Source: Bacteroidales bacterium (lineage in GTDB: Bacteria; Bacteroidota; Bacteroidia; Bacteroidales; Bacteroidaceae). Taken from it: DNA of 64,000 nt. The position numbers and the translations under genes are program-made. The stretch spans positions 1 to 64,000 of the forward strand of contig SUXQ01000002.1 in NCBI GenBank assembly GCA_015060905.1, in the 5' to 3' direction. Positions 56,367-64,000 of the stretch are shown in pieces (the stretch's first letter is position 1; every line of letters begins with the position of its first letter). The notes beneath the pieces were generated by a model, which was not told the origin of the DNA, did no database searches, and saw nothing but the letters and a program-made list of their open reading frames with translations.

Positions 56367-56826
56367 TACCCACATCCGTTACCCCGTTTACGGGAGTGTC
56401 CATAAGATGGGTAACTTTAAAAATTGCTGTATCGCCTGGTTCTACGCTATACACCCCCGCAGCATGAGAAGTTTGATACAACAGTCCCACACTCGAGCCT
56501 TGTTGCCGTCCCAATGAATCAAATATTTCACAGCATATAGTATCGGCCCGACAAACGTCAGCGACCGTATATTCTACACGCAACCATAGTTCGCGTACAG
56601 GATAGGCCGAGGAACATCTCAACTGCACCGCAGCATCATGGTCGGCGCCATCGGAGGAATTAAAATATTCATACTCCAATGTATCTGTCGCGTACCACTC
56701 GCCTTGCAGCTCACGAAAAGCATGCAGCCTGACATCTTCGCAGGCTGCAAGCAGCAATAAAAGCCCAACGAGAATGCTACTCGGGCTTAGAATTCTCCTT
56801 TTTTTTACCTTTTTTATTATTGTCAT
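56323..56826 (-). CDS. gldH: Gliding motility lipoprotein GldH
   Basis: 168 residues from ATG 56826, which lies inside the ricT-like gene; the frame is open further but only through that gene. Lys-rich start, then a lipobox (LLLLLAACED). The mature part (HAFRELQGEWYATDTLEYEY, LWLRVEYT, GTAIFKVTHLMD-type ending) agrees with GldH of Bacteroidota, an outer-membrane-system lipoprotein found even in non-gliding gut species. Its place after the PSP1 gene is a conserved neighbourhood. It overlaps rodA convergently. Confidence 0.8.
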   Translation of the reverse strand: MTIIKKVKKRRILSPSSILVGLLLLLAACEDVRLHAFRELQGEWYATDTLEYEYFNSSDGADHDAAVQLRCSSAYPVRELWLRVEYTVADVCRADTICCEIFDSLGRQQGSSVGLLYQTSHAAGVYSVEPGDTAIFKVTHLMDTPVNGVTDVGIKVCGRGRHLFSGN

Positions 56827-57943
56827 TGCGATATTCGCGATTACTACTGTTGCGCTTACGCTTTTTGTTACGCGACGCATTATCGAAACGGTCAATATTA
56901 CTCTGCTCGAGAAGGTCGGCCGAATGTTTGCTGTTGCGCATTGCATCATCCTCGAGCAACGATTCAGGCTTTTCGCCTCGTTTATTCATTTCTATAATCT
57001 GCTTCGCACGACGCGCGGTTATTGTCTTAAGATTGGCAGGAATGCGTTTGTCGCTCGAATAGGTAAGCTCACCCTTGAGAATATCGGCCTTGAAGAAGTA
57101 ATATGTACCCTCGACAGTCTCAAGCTCAATATCGCGTTGAGGCAAGCGCTTGGATGCCTCGACGTAAGCATCAACCTCGTAATTGAGACAGCATTTAAGT
57201 TTCGCGCACTGTCCGGCAAGTTTCTGAGGATTAAGAGAAATATCCTGAAACCTTGCAGCGAGCGTCGATACTGAAACAAAATTTGTTGTAAAGGTTGCAC
57301 AGCAAAGTTCGCGTCCGCAAGGGCCTATTCCGCCAATGCGTCCCGCCTCTTGACGCGCACCAATCTGCTTCATCTCTATCTTAACCTTAAAAACGTCGGC
57401 AAGCACCTTTATAAGCTGACGAAAATCGACGCGATTGTCGGCAATATAATAGAAGATAGCTTTATTCCCATCACCCTGATACTCAACGTCGCCAATCTTC
57501 ATATCCAGATTAAGGTCTTTTGCTATCTGACGCGAACGTATCATTGTATCGTGCTCTTTGGCCTTGGCCTCTTCGTATTTTTCCATATCCACAGGCTTCG
57601 CCTTGCGATAGACGCGCTTAAGCTCCGACTCGGGTGTGAGCCTTGCTTTTTTCAACTGCAAAAGCACCAAACGTCCGGTAAGCGTCACACGCCCAATATC
57701 GTGTCCGGGATTAGCCTCGACTGCAACAATGTCACCTTTGACAAGAGGCAATTTGTTTGAATTGCGAAAATACCCTTTACGGGTATTTTTAAACTGCACC
57801 TCTACAATATCCGTATCCTCGGCATTTCCCGGGACATCTGCCAACCAGTCGAATGTATTTAGCGGAGCATCCATGGCACCGCAACCCTCGCAGCAAATAC
57901 CCGAACACCCATTTTGTTCTTTATATTTTAGCTTTTCATCCAT
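56777..57943 (-). CDS. ricT: PSP1 domain protein, RicT homolog
   Basis: 388 residues. The PSP1 core (about 60-275) has the conserved cysteines IGPCGRELCCATF and CAKLKCCLNYE; a further cluster CSGICCEGCGAM is at the N-terminus. In Bacillus RicT works in a complex with RicA and RicF that holds Fe-S clusters and helps RNA processing; the role in Bacteroidota is not settled. The last ~60 residues are a disordered Lys/Arg/Asn tail (RKKRKRNSSNREYRNDNNKK). It lies 3 bases after holB and overlaps gldH. Confidence 0.88.
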   Translation of the reverse strand: MDEKLKYKEQNGCSGICCEGCGAMDAPLNTFDWLADVPGNAEDTDIVEVQFKNTRKGYFRNSNKLPLVKGDIVAVEANPGHDIGRVTLTGRLVLLQLKKARLTPESELKRVYRKAKPVDMEKYEEAKAKEHDTMIRSRQIAKDLNLDMKIGDVEYQGDGNKAIFYYIADNRVDFRQLIKVLADVFKVKIEMKQIGARQEAGRIGGIGPCGRELCCATFTTNFVSVSTLAARFQDISLNPQKLAGQCAKLKCCLNYEVDAYVEASKRLPQRDIELETVEGTYYFFKADILKGELTYSSDKRIPANLKTITARRAKQIIEMNKRGEKPESLLEDDAMRNSKHSADLLEQSNIDRFDNASRNKKRKRNSSNREYRNDNNKKGKKKENSKPE

Positions 57944-57946
57944 AAA

Positions 57947-59083
57947 TTATCTATTCTTTATCCATACAATCATCCTCAACGCCATGTCGAAGAAAATCAT
58001 CTTGGCATTTACATTCTGTTCTACATGTTTCTGAGCATCGGAAATCTCTTCTACAATTCCGAAGATGTTATTCTCATTTACAAAAGGTGAAAAATTCACC
58101 GAAAAATTGCGTTCTTCGGGAGAAAGATAGAGCATTTCGTTACGTCCGAAGTTCATTATGAAATTTTCACGTATCATACGCTGACAATATTCGAGCATAC
58201 CCTTCTGGCGTTCGCGGCCCAATGCTGCAACCTGCTCGCTCCATCGTTTCATAGCTTGAATATCGCGTCGGTAGGCCATGCGCATGAGTGTCACGAAAAG
58301 TTCAAGGTACATTTTTTTGTCATTATCCACCCTGAGCATCGACTCGGCCTTCTCCCAATCGCCCCCACTCTGTTGGGCAATGCTGCGGGCAGTGTCGCCG
58401 TCGAGAGCGTAACGACGCTGCAATTCTGCGGAAATATCGTCGCCGGCTATGCGCGGAATTTCTATACGTTGCGTGCGGCTGAGGATGGTGGGGAGAATAT
58501 GTTCGGTACTCTCGGCCACAAGCAGGAAAAGGGTCTCGGCGGGTGGCTCTTCGAGAATCTTCAGAAGCTTGTTCGAACAGGCCTCTTTCATCTTCTCGGG
58601 CAACCATATTATCACAATTTTCCAGCCACCCTCGCGTGACTTCAACGACAGTTTGCGCAGAATCTCGCTACTCTCTTTTTCGTAAATCATAGGCTGCTGA
58701 TTCTCCACGTCGAGCATCGTCAGCCAATCGGAGTAACTGAAATATGGTTCTTTTAAGAAAATCTCGCGCCACTCGCCTATATAATCGTCGCTGACAGGGG
58801 CACTATCCGACGAAGAGCCTTTCTTTTTCTTCACGGGAAAAACAAAGTGCAGGTCCGAGTGAACAAGCTTGTCCATCTTTACGCACGCAGGGCAGCAACC
58901 GCACGCATCGCCGTTGCGTCTGTCGCGACAAAGGATGTAATGGGCAAGAGCAACAGCAATCGGTAGCTTGCCGTTACCCGACGAGCCTGTCAGCAACAAT
59001 GCGTGCGCCAGACGATTCTCATCGACCATGCGGCAAAGTTGCGCCACTATACTCTTTTGACCTATTATATCCTTAAAATACAT
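57947..59083 (-). CDS. holB: DNA polymerase III subunit delta prime
   Basis: 378 residues. AAA+ clamp-loader features: IIGQKSIVAQL, the P-loop-like LLTGSSGNGKLPIAVALAHYILC, a zinc site with cysteines in CRDRRNGDACGCCPAC, and the KLLKILEEPPAETLFLLV segment with the SRTQRIEIP sensor. It is part of the clamp loader that places the sliding clamp on DNA. One base separates it from metF upstream. Confidence 0.92.
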   Translation of the reverse strand: MYFKDIIGQKSIVAQLCRMVDENRLAHALLLTGSSGNGKLPIAVALAHYILCRDRRNGDACGCCPACVKMDKLVHSDLHFVFPVKKKKGSSSDSAPVSDDYIGEWREIFLKEPYFSYSDWLTMLDVENQQPMIYEKESSEILRKLSLKSREGGWKIVIIWLPEKMKEACSNKLLKILEEPPAETLFLLVAESTEHILPTILSRTQRIEIPRIAGDDISAELQRRYALDGDTARSIAQQSGGDWEKAESMLRVDNDKKMYLELFVTLMRMAYRRDIQAMKRWSEQVAALGRERQKGMLEYCQRMIRENFIMNFGRNEMLYLSPEERNFSVNFSPFVNENNIFGIVEEISDAQKHVEQNVNAKMIFFDMALRMIVWIKNR

Positions 59084-59084
59084 A

Positions 59085-60038
59085 TTAGTATATTGCCTTC
59101 AAAGTTTTATACACGCTGTCTGCTGCATTTATTGTATAAAAATGCAGATTGGGTACTCCATGCTCAATAAGTTCCCGACACTGCTTGACGCACCATTCGT
59201 AACCGACAACCGCTGCATCGGCGTCACTTTTGCACTTTAATAGTTCGGCAGTAAGCTCGCCGGGAAGATCGGTGTTAAACGTCTTTGGCAGAATATTTAT
59301 TTGCGACATTCGATGTATGGGCTTTATTCCCGGAATTATGGGAACATTTATACCCATTTCGCGCGCACGACGCACAAATTCGAAATATTTCTCATTATCG
59401 AAGAACATTTGGGTAACAGCATACTCGGCACCATTATCAACCTTTTTTTTGAGCCAATAGAGGTCTGTTTCGAGGTTGGGAGCCTCTATATGTTTCTCGG
59501 GGTAACATGCTACTCCGTAAGAGAATGCCTCTCCACGCTCGCGTATGGGCGTTCCGTCTATAAAATATCCCTCGTTGTAACGATTGACCTGCTCTTGCAA
59601 CTGCACAGTGTGGTCGTAACCTCCCAACGTAGGAGTAAAGGCCTTTTCGTCCTTGGCCTTGTCGCCACGCAGAAGCAAAAGGTCGGTTATTCCCGAAAGT
59701 TGCAGGTCTATAAGCACATACTCTGTCTCCTCGGGAGTAAAGCCATTACACAAAATATGCGGAACAACGGGAATATTGTAACGGTGCTTTATGGCCGTTG
59801 CAACCGCCACCGTTCCCGGACGACGACGTACAGCACTGCGTTTGAACATTCCGTTGCCCACGTCAGTATAAACATACTCACTATGGTGCGTGGTAATATT
59901 TATATATTTAGGGTCAAATTCGCTTATAAGGTCAATAGACTCGAATAGTTTGGTAAGCCCCACGCCCTTAACGGGTGGCAACACCTCTATCGAAAAGACC
60001 GTCTTTTCAGAAGAATTGATACAATCTGTTATTTTCAT
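59085..60038 (-). CDS. metF: 5,10-methylenetetrahydrofolate reductase
   Basis: 317 residues. The TIM barrel starts with TVFSIEVLPP, then PKYINITTHHSEY, GITDLLLLRGDKAKDEKAF, YGVACYPEKHIEAPNLETDLYWLKKKVDNGAEYAVTQMFFDN and VPIIPGIKPI. It reduces methylene-THF to methyl-THF with FAD and NADH, giving the methyl group for methionine synthesis, which links it to metK in this window. Length is slightly above the E. coli enzyme. It is followed by holB and preceded by a leader of about 165 bases. Confidence 0.97.
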   Translation of the reverse strand: MKITDCINSSEKTVFSIEVLPPVKGVGLTKLFESIDLISEFDPKYINITTHHSEYVYTDVGNGMFKRSAVRRRPGTVAVATAIKHRYNIPVVPHILCNGFTPEETEYVLIDLQLSGITDLLLLRGDKAKDEKAFTPTLGGYDHTVQLQEQVNRYNEGYFIDGTPIRERGEAFSYGVACYPEKHIEAPNLETDLYWLKKKVDNGAEYAVTQMFFDNEKYFEFVRRAREMGINVPIIPGIKPIHRMSQINILPKTFNTDLPGELTAELLKCKSDADAAVVGYEWCVKQCRELIEHGVPNLHFYTINAADSVYKTLKAIY

Positions 60039-60162
60039 TTCTAATTTTAAAAGTACGCCTATCTGCCGGCAGCAACTATTACTCTAAATTTAACTCTTAC
60101 AAAAGAGCGCATGTAACGGAGATTTATTTTCTAACGCAACAACCACGCCCTATGTTAGTTTG

Positions 60163-60170
60163 CAAATATA
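60163..60170 (-). promoter_or_regulatory. Predicted metF -7 box
   Basis: TATATTTG on the minus strand, 125 bases before the metF ATG. The leader carries CTAAC...GTTAG arms but nothing I recognise as a known riboswitch. Confidence 0.55.
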
Positions 60171-60204
60171 ATATTTAGAAACGAAAATACGAAAAACAAA
60201 AGCC

Positions 60205-60244
60205 ACAAAGAGCCCCGCAAATTTAATATTGCGGGGCTCTTTGT
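60205..60244 (-). terminator. Hairpin terminator after the PepSY-like gene
   Basis: ACAAAGAGCCCCGCAA (60205-60220), 8-base loop, TTGCGGGGCTCTTTGT (60229-60244): a perfect 16-bp stem 18 bases after the PepSY gene end. Confidence 0.88.
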
Positions 60245-60261
60245 TAGCAAATTATAGTATA

Positions 60262-60702
60262 TTAATCGTCTATACCTTTAATATTTAATTTTTTATCGAA
60301 CACAAGCTCCAATTTATTAGATAATTTAACCTCGTAATTACCACGCTTGCGCTCTATTTCAACTATCTGCGTATCGGAAAAATTCTTTTTCACGTAAACA
60401 TTTATAGCATCGGGAATAATCGCTCGAGGAACAGAGGTGTAACGGCAATCAACCTCAATCCACTCGCCGCTGCGACCAAATTCCACTTTAGCACCATCGG
60501 CAAATACAATCTCGTAATTGCGATCGAAAAAATCACGATCCTCTTTTATGTAAGATATTTTGCTCGACGCAAAATGAGTGTTTATAAATTGCTGCGCCTT
60601 TACAGGCAATGCGTCTTTTGTAATCACGCGGTCATTATCCGCCTTTGCTGTAATAACACCCAACGAAAATACTGCAAGAATTATAACCAAAATCTTTTTC
60701 AT
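60262..60702 (-). CDS. PepSY-like (DUF2874) periplasmic protein
   Basis: 146 residues from ATG 60702; the in-frame ATG at 60729 would put extra residues before the signal peptide MKKILVIILAVFSLGVITAKA. Two repeats of the PepSY-like type follow: KAQQFINTHFASSKISYIKEDRDFFDRNYEIVFADGAKVEF and INVYVKKNFSDTQIVEIERKRGNYEVKLSNKLELVFD. Such small periplasmic proteins occur widely in Bacteroidales; some members are thought to bind or inhibit other proteins, but no role is proven here. Single gene with its own terminator. Confidence 0.85.
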   Translation of the reverse strand: MKKILVIILAVFSLGVITAKADNDRVITKDALPVKAQQFINTHFASSKISYIKEDRDFFDRNYEIVFADGAKVEFGRSGEWIEVDCRYTSVPRAIIPDAINVYVKKNFSDTQIVEIERKRGNYEVKLSNKLELVFDKKLNIKGIDD

Positions 60703-60813
60703 ACTCTGTAATTTTACTATGTTAAACATTCATTTATTATCTTTTCTGTCACAAAGTACATACACAATTCTGAAATAAATTTGAAATTCCACAATATTTT
60801 CAAAAAAAATCAA

Positions 60814-61716
60814 TTAATCGTGCAATCCTCGTCCACGAAGATATTGCAACAGATAGGCAGGATTGTCCGTCTGAATGATTCTTGCGCCCAATTTATCTAT
60901 AAGATAGCCATAATTGCCATCAGCATCCTTTAACGCAGCCTCGTCGTCGTGACCACCGTTGAGCGACGGCCACAAAGAGTTGTACCACAAAAGAGTTTTT
61001 TTAAACAACATCTTTTTCATCTTTTTGGGCATACGACTCGCGGGGTCCGAGTAGCAAAGCTCGAATGCCGCCGGACGCATCTCTTTCATATAATCCTTTA
61101 CAAAAGCCTCGGCACCACTCTTGTCAATAGTAACGATGGGCATATATATTACCTTGTCAAGATATTGCGAAAATTCCTTTCTTAATTTCTCGACAGGCGC
61201 ACCACCCTTCATTATGACAATATTCGCAGTCCCCGTTCGCTCAAGAACATCATAAACCTCGGGGAAGATAGAATAGGCCTTATCCAGATTAACCATTATT
61301 TTATTTTTGGCCACAAGCATAGCCTCTTCCAACGTCGGGACAGTATGTTCCGTAAGGTTGCCATCCTTATCCTTCAAACGAAGGCTCTTTATCTGCGCCA
61401 AAGTAAGATTAGCCACCTTCCCCTTACCATTAGTTGTACGATCGACAGTATTATCGTGCATAAGCACCAAATGACCATCTTTTGTCTTTCTAACATCAAT
61501 CTCCACCGCATCAATTTTCATCACAATAGCACTGTCGATGGCAGCCAAAGAATTTTCGGGCGCACTGCGCCAATTTCCGCGATGCGACACAACAAGTACC
61601 TTTTTCAGACGCGGATTAAGAAAATCCTCTCTTAGCAACTGAGCCCTATGCTGCGCAAAAAGCACAGACGAGCAGAAGCAATAGAGCAAAATAAGCACAT
61701 ATATTTTCTTCATCAT
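60814..61716 (-). CDS. Glycerophosphodiester phosphodiesterase family protein
   Basis: 300 residues, signal peptide MMKKIYVLILLYCFCSSVLFAQ. GDPD-fold motifs: VVSHRGNWRSAPENS (catalytic His), DAVEIDVRKTKDGHLVLMHD (metal Glu/Asp and second His), DRTTNGKGKVANLTLAQIKSL, and KIMVNLDKAYSIF. It should cleave glycerophosphodiesters to glycerol-3-phosphate and an alcohol in the periplasm. The ending LGARIIQTDNPAYLLQYLRGRGLHD is typical of the Bacteroidota group. Downstream of the OmpA gene, but separated by a terminator. Confidence 0.92.
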   Translation of the reverse strand: MMKKIYVLILLYCFCSSVLFAQHRAQLLREDFLNPRLKKVLVVSHRGNWRSAPENSLAAIDSAIVMKIDAVEIDVRKTKDGHLVLMHDNTVDRTTNGKGKVANLTLAQIKSLRLKDKDGNLTEHTVPTLEEAMLVAKNKIMVNLDKAYSIFPEVYDVLERTGTANIVIMKGGAPVEKLRKEFSQYLDKVIYMPIVTIDKSGAEAFVKDYMKEMRPAAFELCYSDPASRMPKKMKKMLFKKTLLWYNSLWPSLNGGHDDEAALKDADGNYGYLIDKLGARIIQTDNPAYLLQYLRGRGLHD

Positions 61717-61769
61717 TCAGTTCTTTAAAACGTTAAACTCTAAATTATCAGACAGACACATCAATAAAA

Positions 61770-61802
61770 AATAGTGCGAGTCTTTTTATGACTCGCACTA
61801 TT
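61770..61802 (-). terminator. Hairpin terminator after the OmpA-family gene
   Basis: AATAGTGCGAGTC (61770-61782), loop TTTTTAT, GACTCGCACTATT (61790-61802), 27 bases after the OmpA-family stop. Confidence 0.88.
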
Positions 61803-61828
61803 ACTATTTAGTCAAACTTATGTTGCTA

Positions 61829-62980
61829 TTATTTCGCGGGAGCGATGATTACGCGACGGTTCAACTGAATGGGTTTCTCAACATCAACACCACCCTTACC
61901 TGCAACGATAAGCTGGCTTTCGGGAACACCCATTTCTACAAGTTTAGCAGCAACTGCCTTAGCACGAGCCTCAGACAATGTCTGGTTGTAAGCAGCAGAA
62001 CCTGTTGCGCTGTCAGCATAACCTGTTACTGTAAGTTTCACACCTGTCTCTTTAGCAGCGTTAGCCAAAGCCTTGAGGTTAAGAATCTCCTTCTTAGAAT
62101 CAATCTTAGAAGAGTTGATTGCAAAGAATACAGACTGAGCAGCATCAAACATCTCAACATCTTTGGGAGCATTCTGACACTTAGCGAGAGCAGCCTTAGC
62201 AGCAGCAAGCTGTGACTTCAACTGTGCATTCTCGCTCTCTTTTGCCTGTAACTGAGCGTTGAGAGCAGCAAGAGCAGCAGCGTTAGCAGCCATGATTGCG
62301 TCTACATCAGGAGTATTCTCCCAACCGGTCTTGTTGAATTTGTAAGTAACACCGGCTGTAGCTGCAAAAATCATGTCATAACCGTTTCTTTCGGGAATAT
62401 AACCTGCGAAACCACCTTTAGCAGCAGTAGCTGAAAGCTCAAGGTTGATTGCCCAATGTTTAGCTACGCGGAAAGTATTCAAGATACCGGCGTTAGCTGT
62501 CAAAGAACCATGTTTGCCGTTGCCGTTTGCACCATCAACATCCAAGTTTGCAGCATAACCAAGACCCATGTAAGGAATTACATTCCAAACGCGTTTCTCG
62601 TTGTAACCGCAGAGCATATTGCTGAGGTTGAACATAGCGTCAGCGTGTACATTGTAGAAGCTGAATTTGTCAGCATCCTCGAAAGGTTTAAGTTCGTAAC
62701 CATTGTAAGCTACTCTCCAACCAAAACCGGGAGTGTGCCATTTACCTACATAAGCAGAGATTGCTGCTGTTCCGTGGTCGAACATGCTCTCGCCGTTAGT
62801 TGCAACACCGTTGAACAACTGATAACCGCCGTTCGCACTGATAAACCAATTACTCCAGAAGCCGTTAGTAATAACGCTCTTCTTCAAAGTAGGAACTACG
62901 ACTTCGCTAGTAACAGTCTCCTGTGCAAAAGAAACCATTGCAATGCCGGCAAAAGCCAGCGCCATCATAAATTTTTTCAT
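61829..62980 (-). CDS. OmpA family outer-membrane protein
   Basis: 383 residues. Signal peptide MKKFMMALAFAGIAMVSFA; N-terminal beta-barrel of about 210 residues with alternating aromatic strands (WFISANGGYQLFNG, VIPYMGLGYAANLD, AINLELSATAAKGG); a linker with an Ala/Gln/Leu coiled coil (ALAALNAQLQAKESENAQLK, about 235-265); and a C-terminal OmpA/MotB peptidoglycan-binding domain (VTGYADSATGSAAYN, LSEARAKAVAAKLVEMGVPES, NRRVIIAPAK). It ties the outer membrane to the wall and is probably abundant. A -7 box (63144-63137) lies upstream with a long leader of about 150 bases. Confidence 0.95.
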   Translation of the reverse strand: MKKFMMALAFAGIAMVSFAQETVTSEVVVPTLKKSVITNGFWSNWFISANGGYQLFNGVATNGESMFDHGTAAISAYVGKWHTPGFGWRVAYNGYELKPFEDADKFSFYNVHADAMFNLSNMLCGYNEKRVWNVIPYMGLGYAANLDVDGANGNGKHGSLTANAGILNTFRVAKHWAINLELSATAAKGGFAGYIPERNGYDMIFAATAGVTYKFNKTGWENTPDVDAIMAANAAALAALNAQLQAKESENAQLKSQLAAAKAALAKCQNAPKDVEMFDAAQSVFFAINSSKIDSKKEILNLKALANAAKETGVKLTVTGYADSATGSAAYNQTLSEARAKAVAAKLVEMGVPESQLIVAGKGGVDVEKPIQLNRRVIIAPAK

Positions 62981-63136
62981 ACTTTTTGCTATTAATTAGA
63001 CACTAAAAATTTCCTAAACCTAATTTTTTACAAAAACAGTCTTTTCACTATAACGTTTGCAGCGAAAAAAAGTTTCTGTCACCACCCAAACACCTATAAA
63101 ACAACATTTTTGCTTATGGGCGCAATTGTAGTTGTG

Positions 63137-63144
63137 CAAAATTA
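63137..63144 (-). promoter_or_regulatory. Predicted -7 box of the OmpA-family gene
   Basis: TAATTTTG on the minus strand fits TAnnTTTG; the leader to the ATG at 62980 is about 150 bases. Confidence 0.5.
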
Positions 63145-63224
63145 CAAAAAAAAAATTAACGTTATAAATTTCAGAAAAGCAAACTTATACCTTTAACAAT
63201 TATTAACCATTCACTTAATTTGCA

Positions 63225-64000
63225 TCACTTTGCAAAATAGCGCATAATTTCGTTGTCCGACTGTACATATATTATAGTCTTTCCATCGGGCGTACGTCCA
63301 TGAATGGAACATTTAAACAAATTGCTTATCAAAGAATTCATTTCGTCATTAGTAAGCACCTGTCCTACAACGACAGCCACCTGTTTGGCCATTGTCAGCG
63401 CAAGCGTATCAAACATTTTTTCGCCAACATCGCACGTTGCATCCATCACCGAGTGCAGAATATCCATTAAAAGAGTTACAGGATTAAGCCCGTCAATGCC
63501 GGCCGGCACTCCCTGTATAGCGTAGCTCGAGCCACCGAGCGAAGATAATTCAAAGCCCAGATAAGATAGTTGCTCCATTATACTTTCGAGAGCAACACCT
63601 TCATTGACAGTAAGGTCCACACGCTCGGGGAAGAGCACACGTTGTATATTCCCTTTACGTTCATCAAGTTGTTTCCTATACTCATCGTAAAGCACCCTTA
63701 TGTGCGCACGACGCTGATGCACCCACATAAGCCCCGACTTTACAGGAATAAGAATGTATTGCCCCTTATATTGGGAAATAGGAAGATACTCCTCATTTAC
63801 CTCCTTTGTAACCTCGACGGTCGGTTTTTCAAGCCCACCACTTTGCTCGTTCACTTCGGGCAAAGGCTCTGACGAGGAATCAACGCCCATATACTTTTTA
63901 TCTATGCCCAACCCCTCATAAAAAGTCTCCCACGGCATCTCCTTTTTCATATATTCGCGCGAAGATGGAGTATTAAAAGGATTATAATTGGGGTTATACG
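63225..64000 (-). CDS. mutL: DNA mismatch repair protein MutL, C-terminal part (start outside window)
   Basis: The frame is open to the window edge and continues upstream of the Met at 63950 (NPNYNPFNTPSSREYMKKEMPWE), which is the flexible linker of MutL; the ATPase N-terminus is outside. The visible part has the dimerisation domain: YILIPVKSGLMWVHQRRAHIRVLYDEY (about 95-120 from 63950), FPERVDL, and LMDILHSVMD with the C-terminal helical part. The QRRAHIRVLYDEY motif is characteristic for Bacteroidota MutL. MutL couples mismatch recognition to strand excision. Confidence 0.9.
   Translation of the reverse strand, partial: YNPNYNPFNTPSSREYMKKEMPWETFYEGLGIDKKYMGVDSSSEPLPEVNEQSGGLEKPTVEVTKEVNEEYLPISQYKGQYILIPVKSGLMWVHQRRAHIRVLYDEYRKQLDERKGNIQRVLFPERVDLTVNEGVALESIMEQLSYLGFELSSLGGSSYAIQGVPAGIDGLNPVTLLMDILHSVMDATCDVGEKMFDTLALTMAKQVAVVVGQVLTNDEMNSLISNLFKCSIHGRTPDGKTIIYVQSDNEIMRYFAK

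Noticed and set aside
60039-60162. Possible riboswitch in the metF leader
   Set aside because: Only a weak CTAAC/GTTAG dyad is present; no SAM-I, SAM-II or other known core could be traced.
1-64000. CRISPR array, prophage or conjugative element
   Set aside because: No spaced direct repeats, integrase, transposase, phage or transfer genes are visible in the window.

Overview
The window looks like a chromosome segment of a gut-type Bacteroidales bacterium (Bacteroidota). The evidence is promoters of the Bacteroidota type (TAnnTTTG -7 boxes, several with a TTG/TTTG element 19-20 bases upstream), no Shine-Dalgarno signals, type IX secretion genes (porZ, T9SS-like C-terminal tails), gldH, and typical Bacteroidales gene neighbourhoods (leuS-yitT-rdgB-porZ, purH-mreBCD-mrdA-rodA, ricT-gldH). 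I cannot name genus or species.

Layout. 1-2839: 3'-truncated secreted papain-like protease with LamG and PKD domains, minus strand. 2964-6500: small accessory region of secreted proteins and lipoproteins with a partial tandem duplication and a broken DUF6973-like gene. 6640-9341: DUF2795 protein, cobalamin adenosyltransferase, methyltransferase-like protein and metK behind a probable SAM-II riboswitch. 9629-10611: frameshifted secreted protein that has an intact paralog at 45550-46392 with the same promoter cassette and tail. 10803-17495: leuS, yitT, rdgB, porZ. 17706: tRNA-Met with an odd T-loop. 17909-21320: Tat-type redox lipoprotein, a polyferredoxin membrane protein and a lipoprotein. 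21353-22843: a flippase.

23109-40094 is the most striking part: five consecutive same-strand paralogs (684-1324 aa), each with a signal peptide, an MG2-like beta-sandwich front and a plug-like/C-terminal module. Three of them carry a C-terminal fusion of about seven Sel1 repeats. The copies are mosaics of each other, and Sel1 relics lie between and upstream of them, so the locus is evolving by recombination. Its function is unknown.

40140-41165 is ruvB. 41166-41872 and 44715-45549 hold two copies of a composite palindromic repeat, each enclosed by its own locus-specific perfect inverted repeat, with one inner module in opposite orientation. Between them are a SpmA/SpmB-like nucleoside-recognition protein, a metallophosphoesterase and ybeY. 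46593-48820: ftcD and an FprA flavodiiron protein. 49153-56366: purH followed by the rod-shape/elongasome set mreB-mreC-mreD-mrdA-rodA. 56323-60038 (minus): gldH, ricT-like PSP1 protein, holB and metF. 60262-64000 (minus): PepSY-like protein, glycerophosphodiesterase, OmpA-family porin-like protein and the 5'-truncated mutL.

Functionally, metK, metF and the SAM-sensing leader belong to methionine/SAM and one-carbon metabolism, together with purH and ftcD. PorZ and the secreted proteins with T9SS-like tails belong to type IX export. The elongasome block handles wall synthesis. All coordinates and translations come from reading the sequence; family names are from memory of the families, without database searches.
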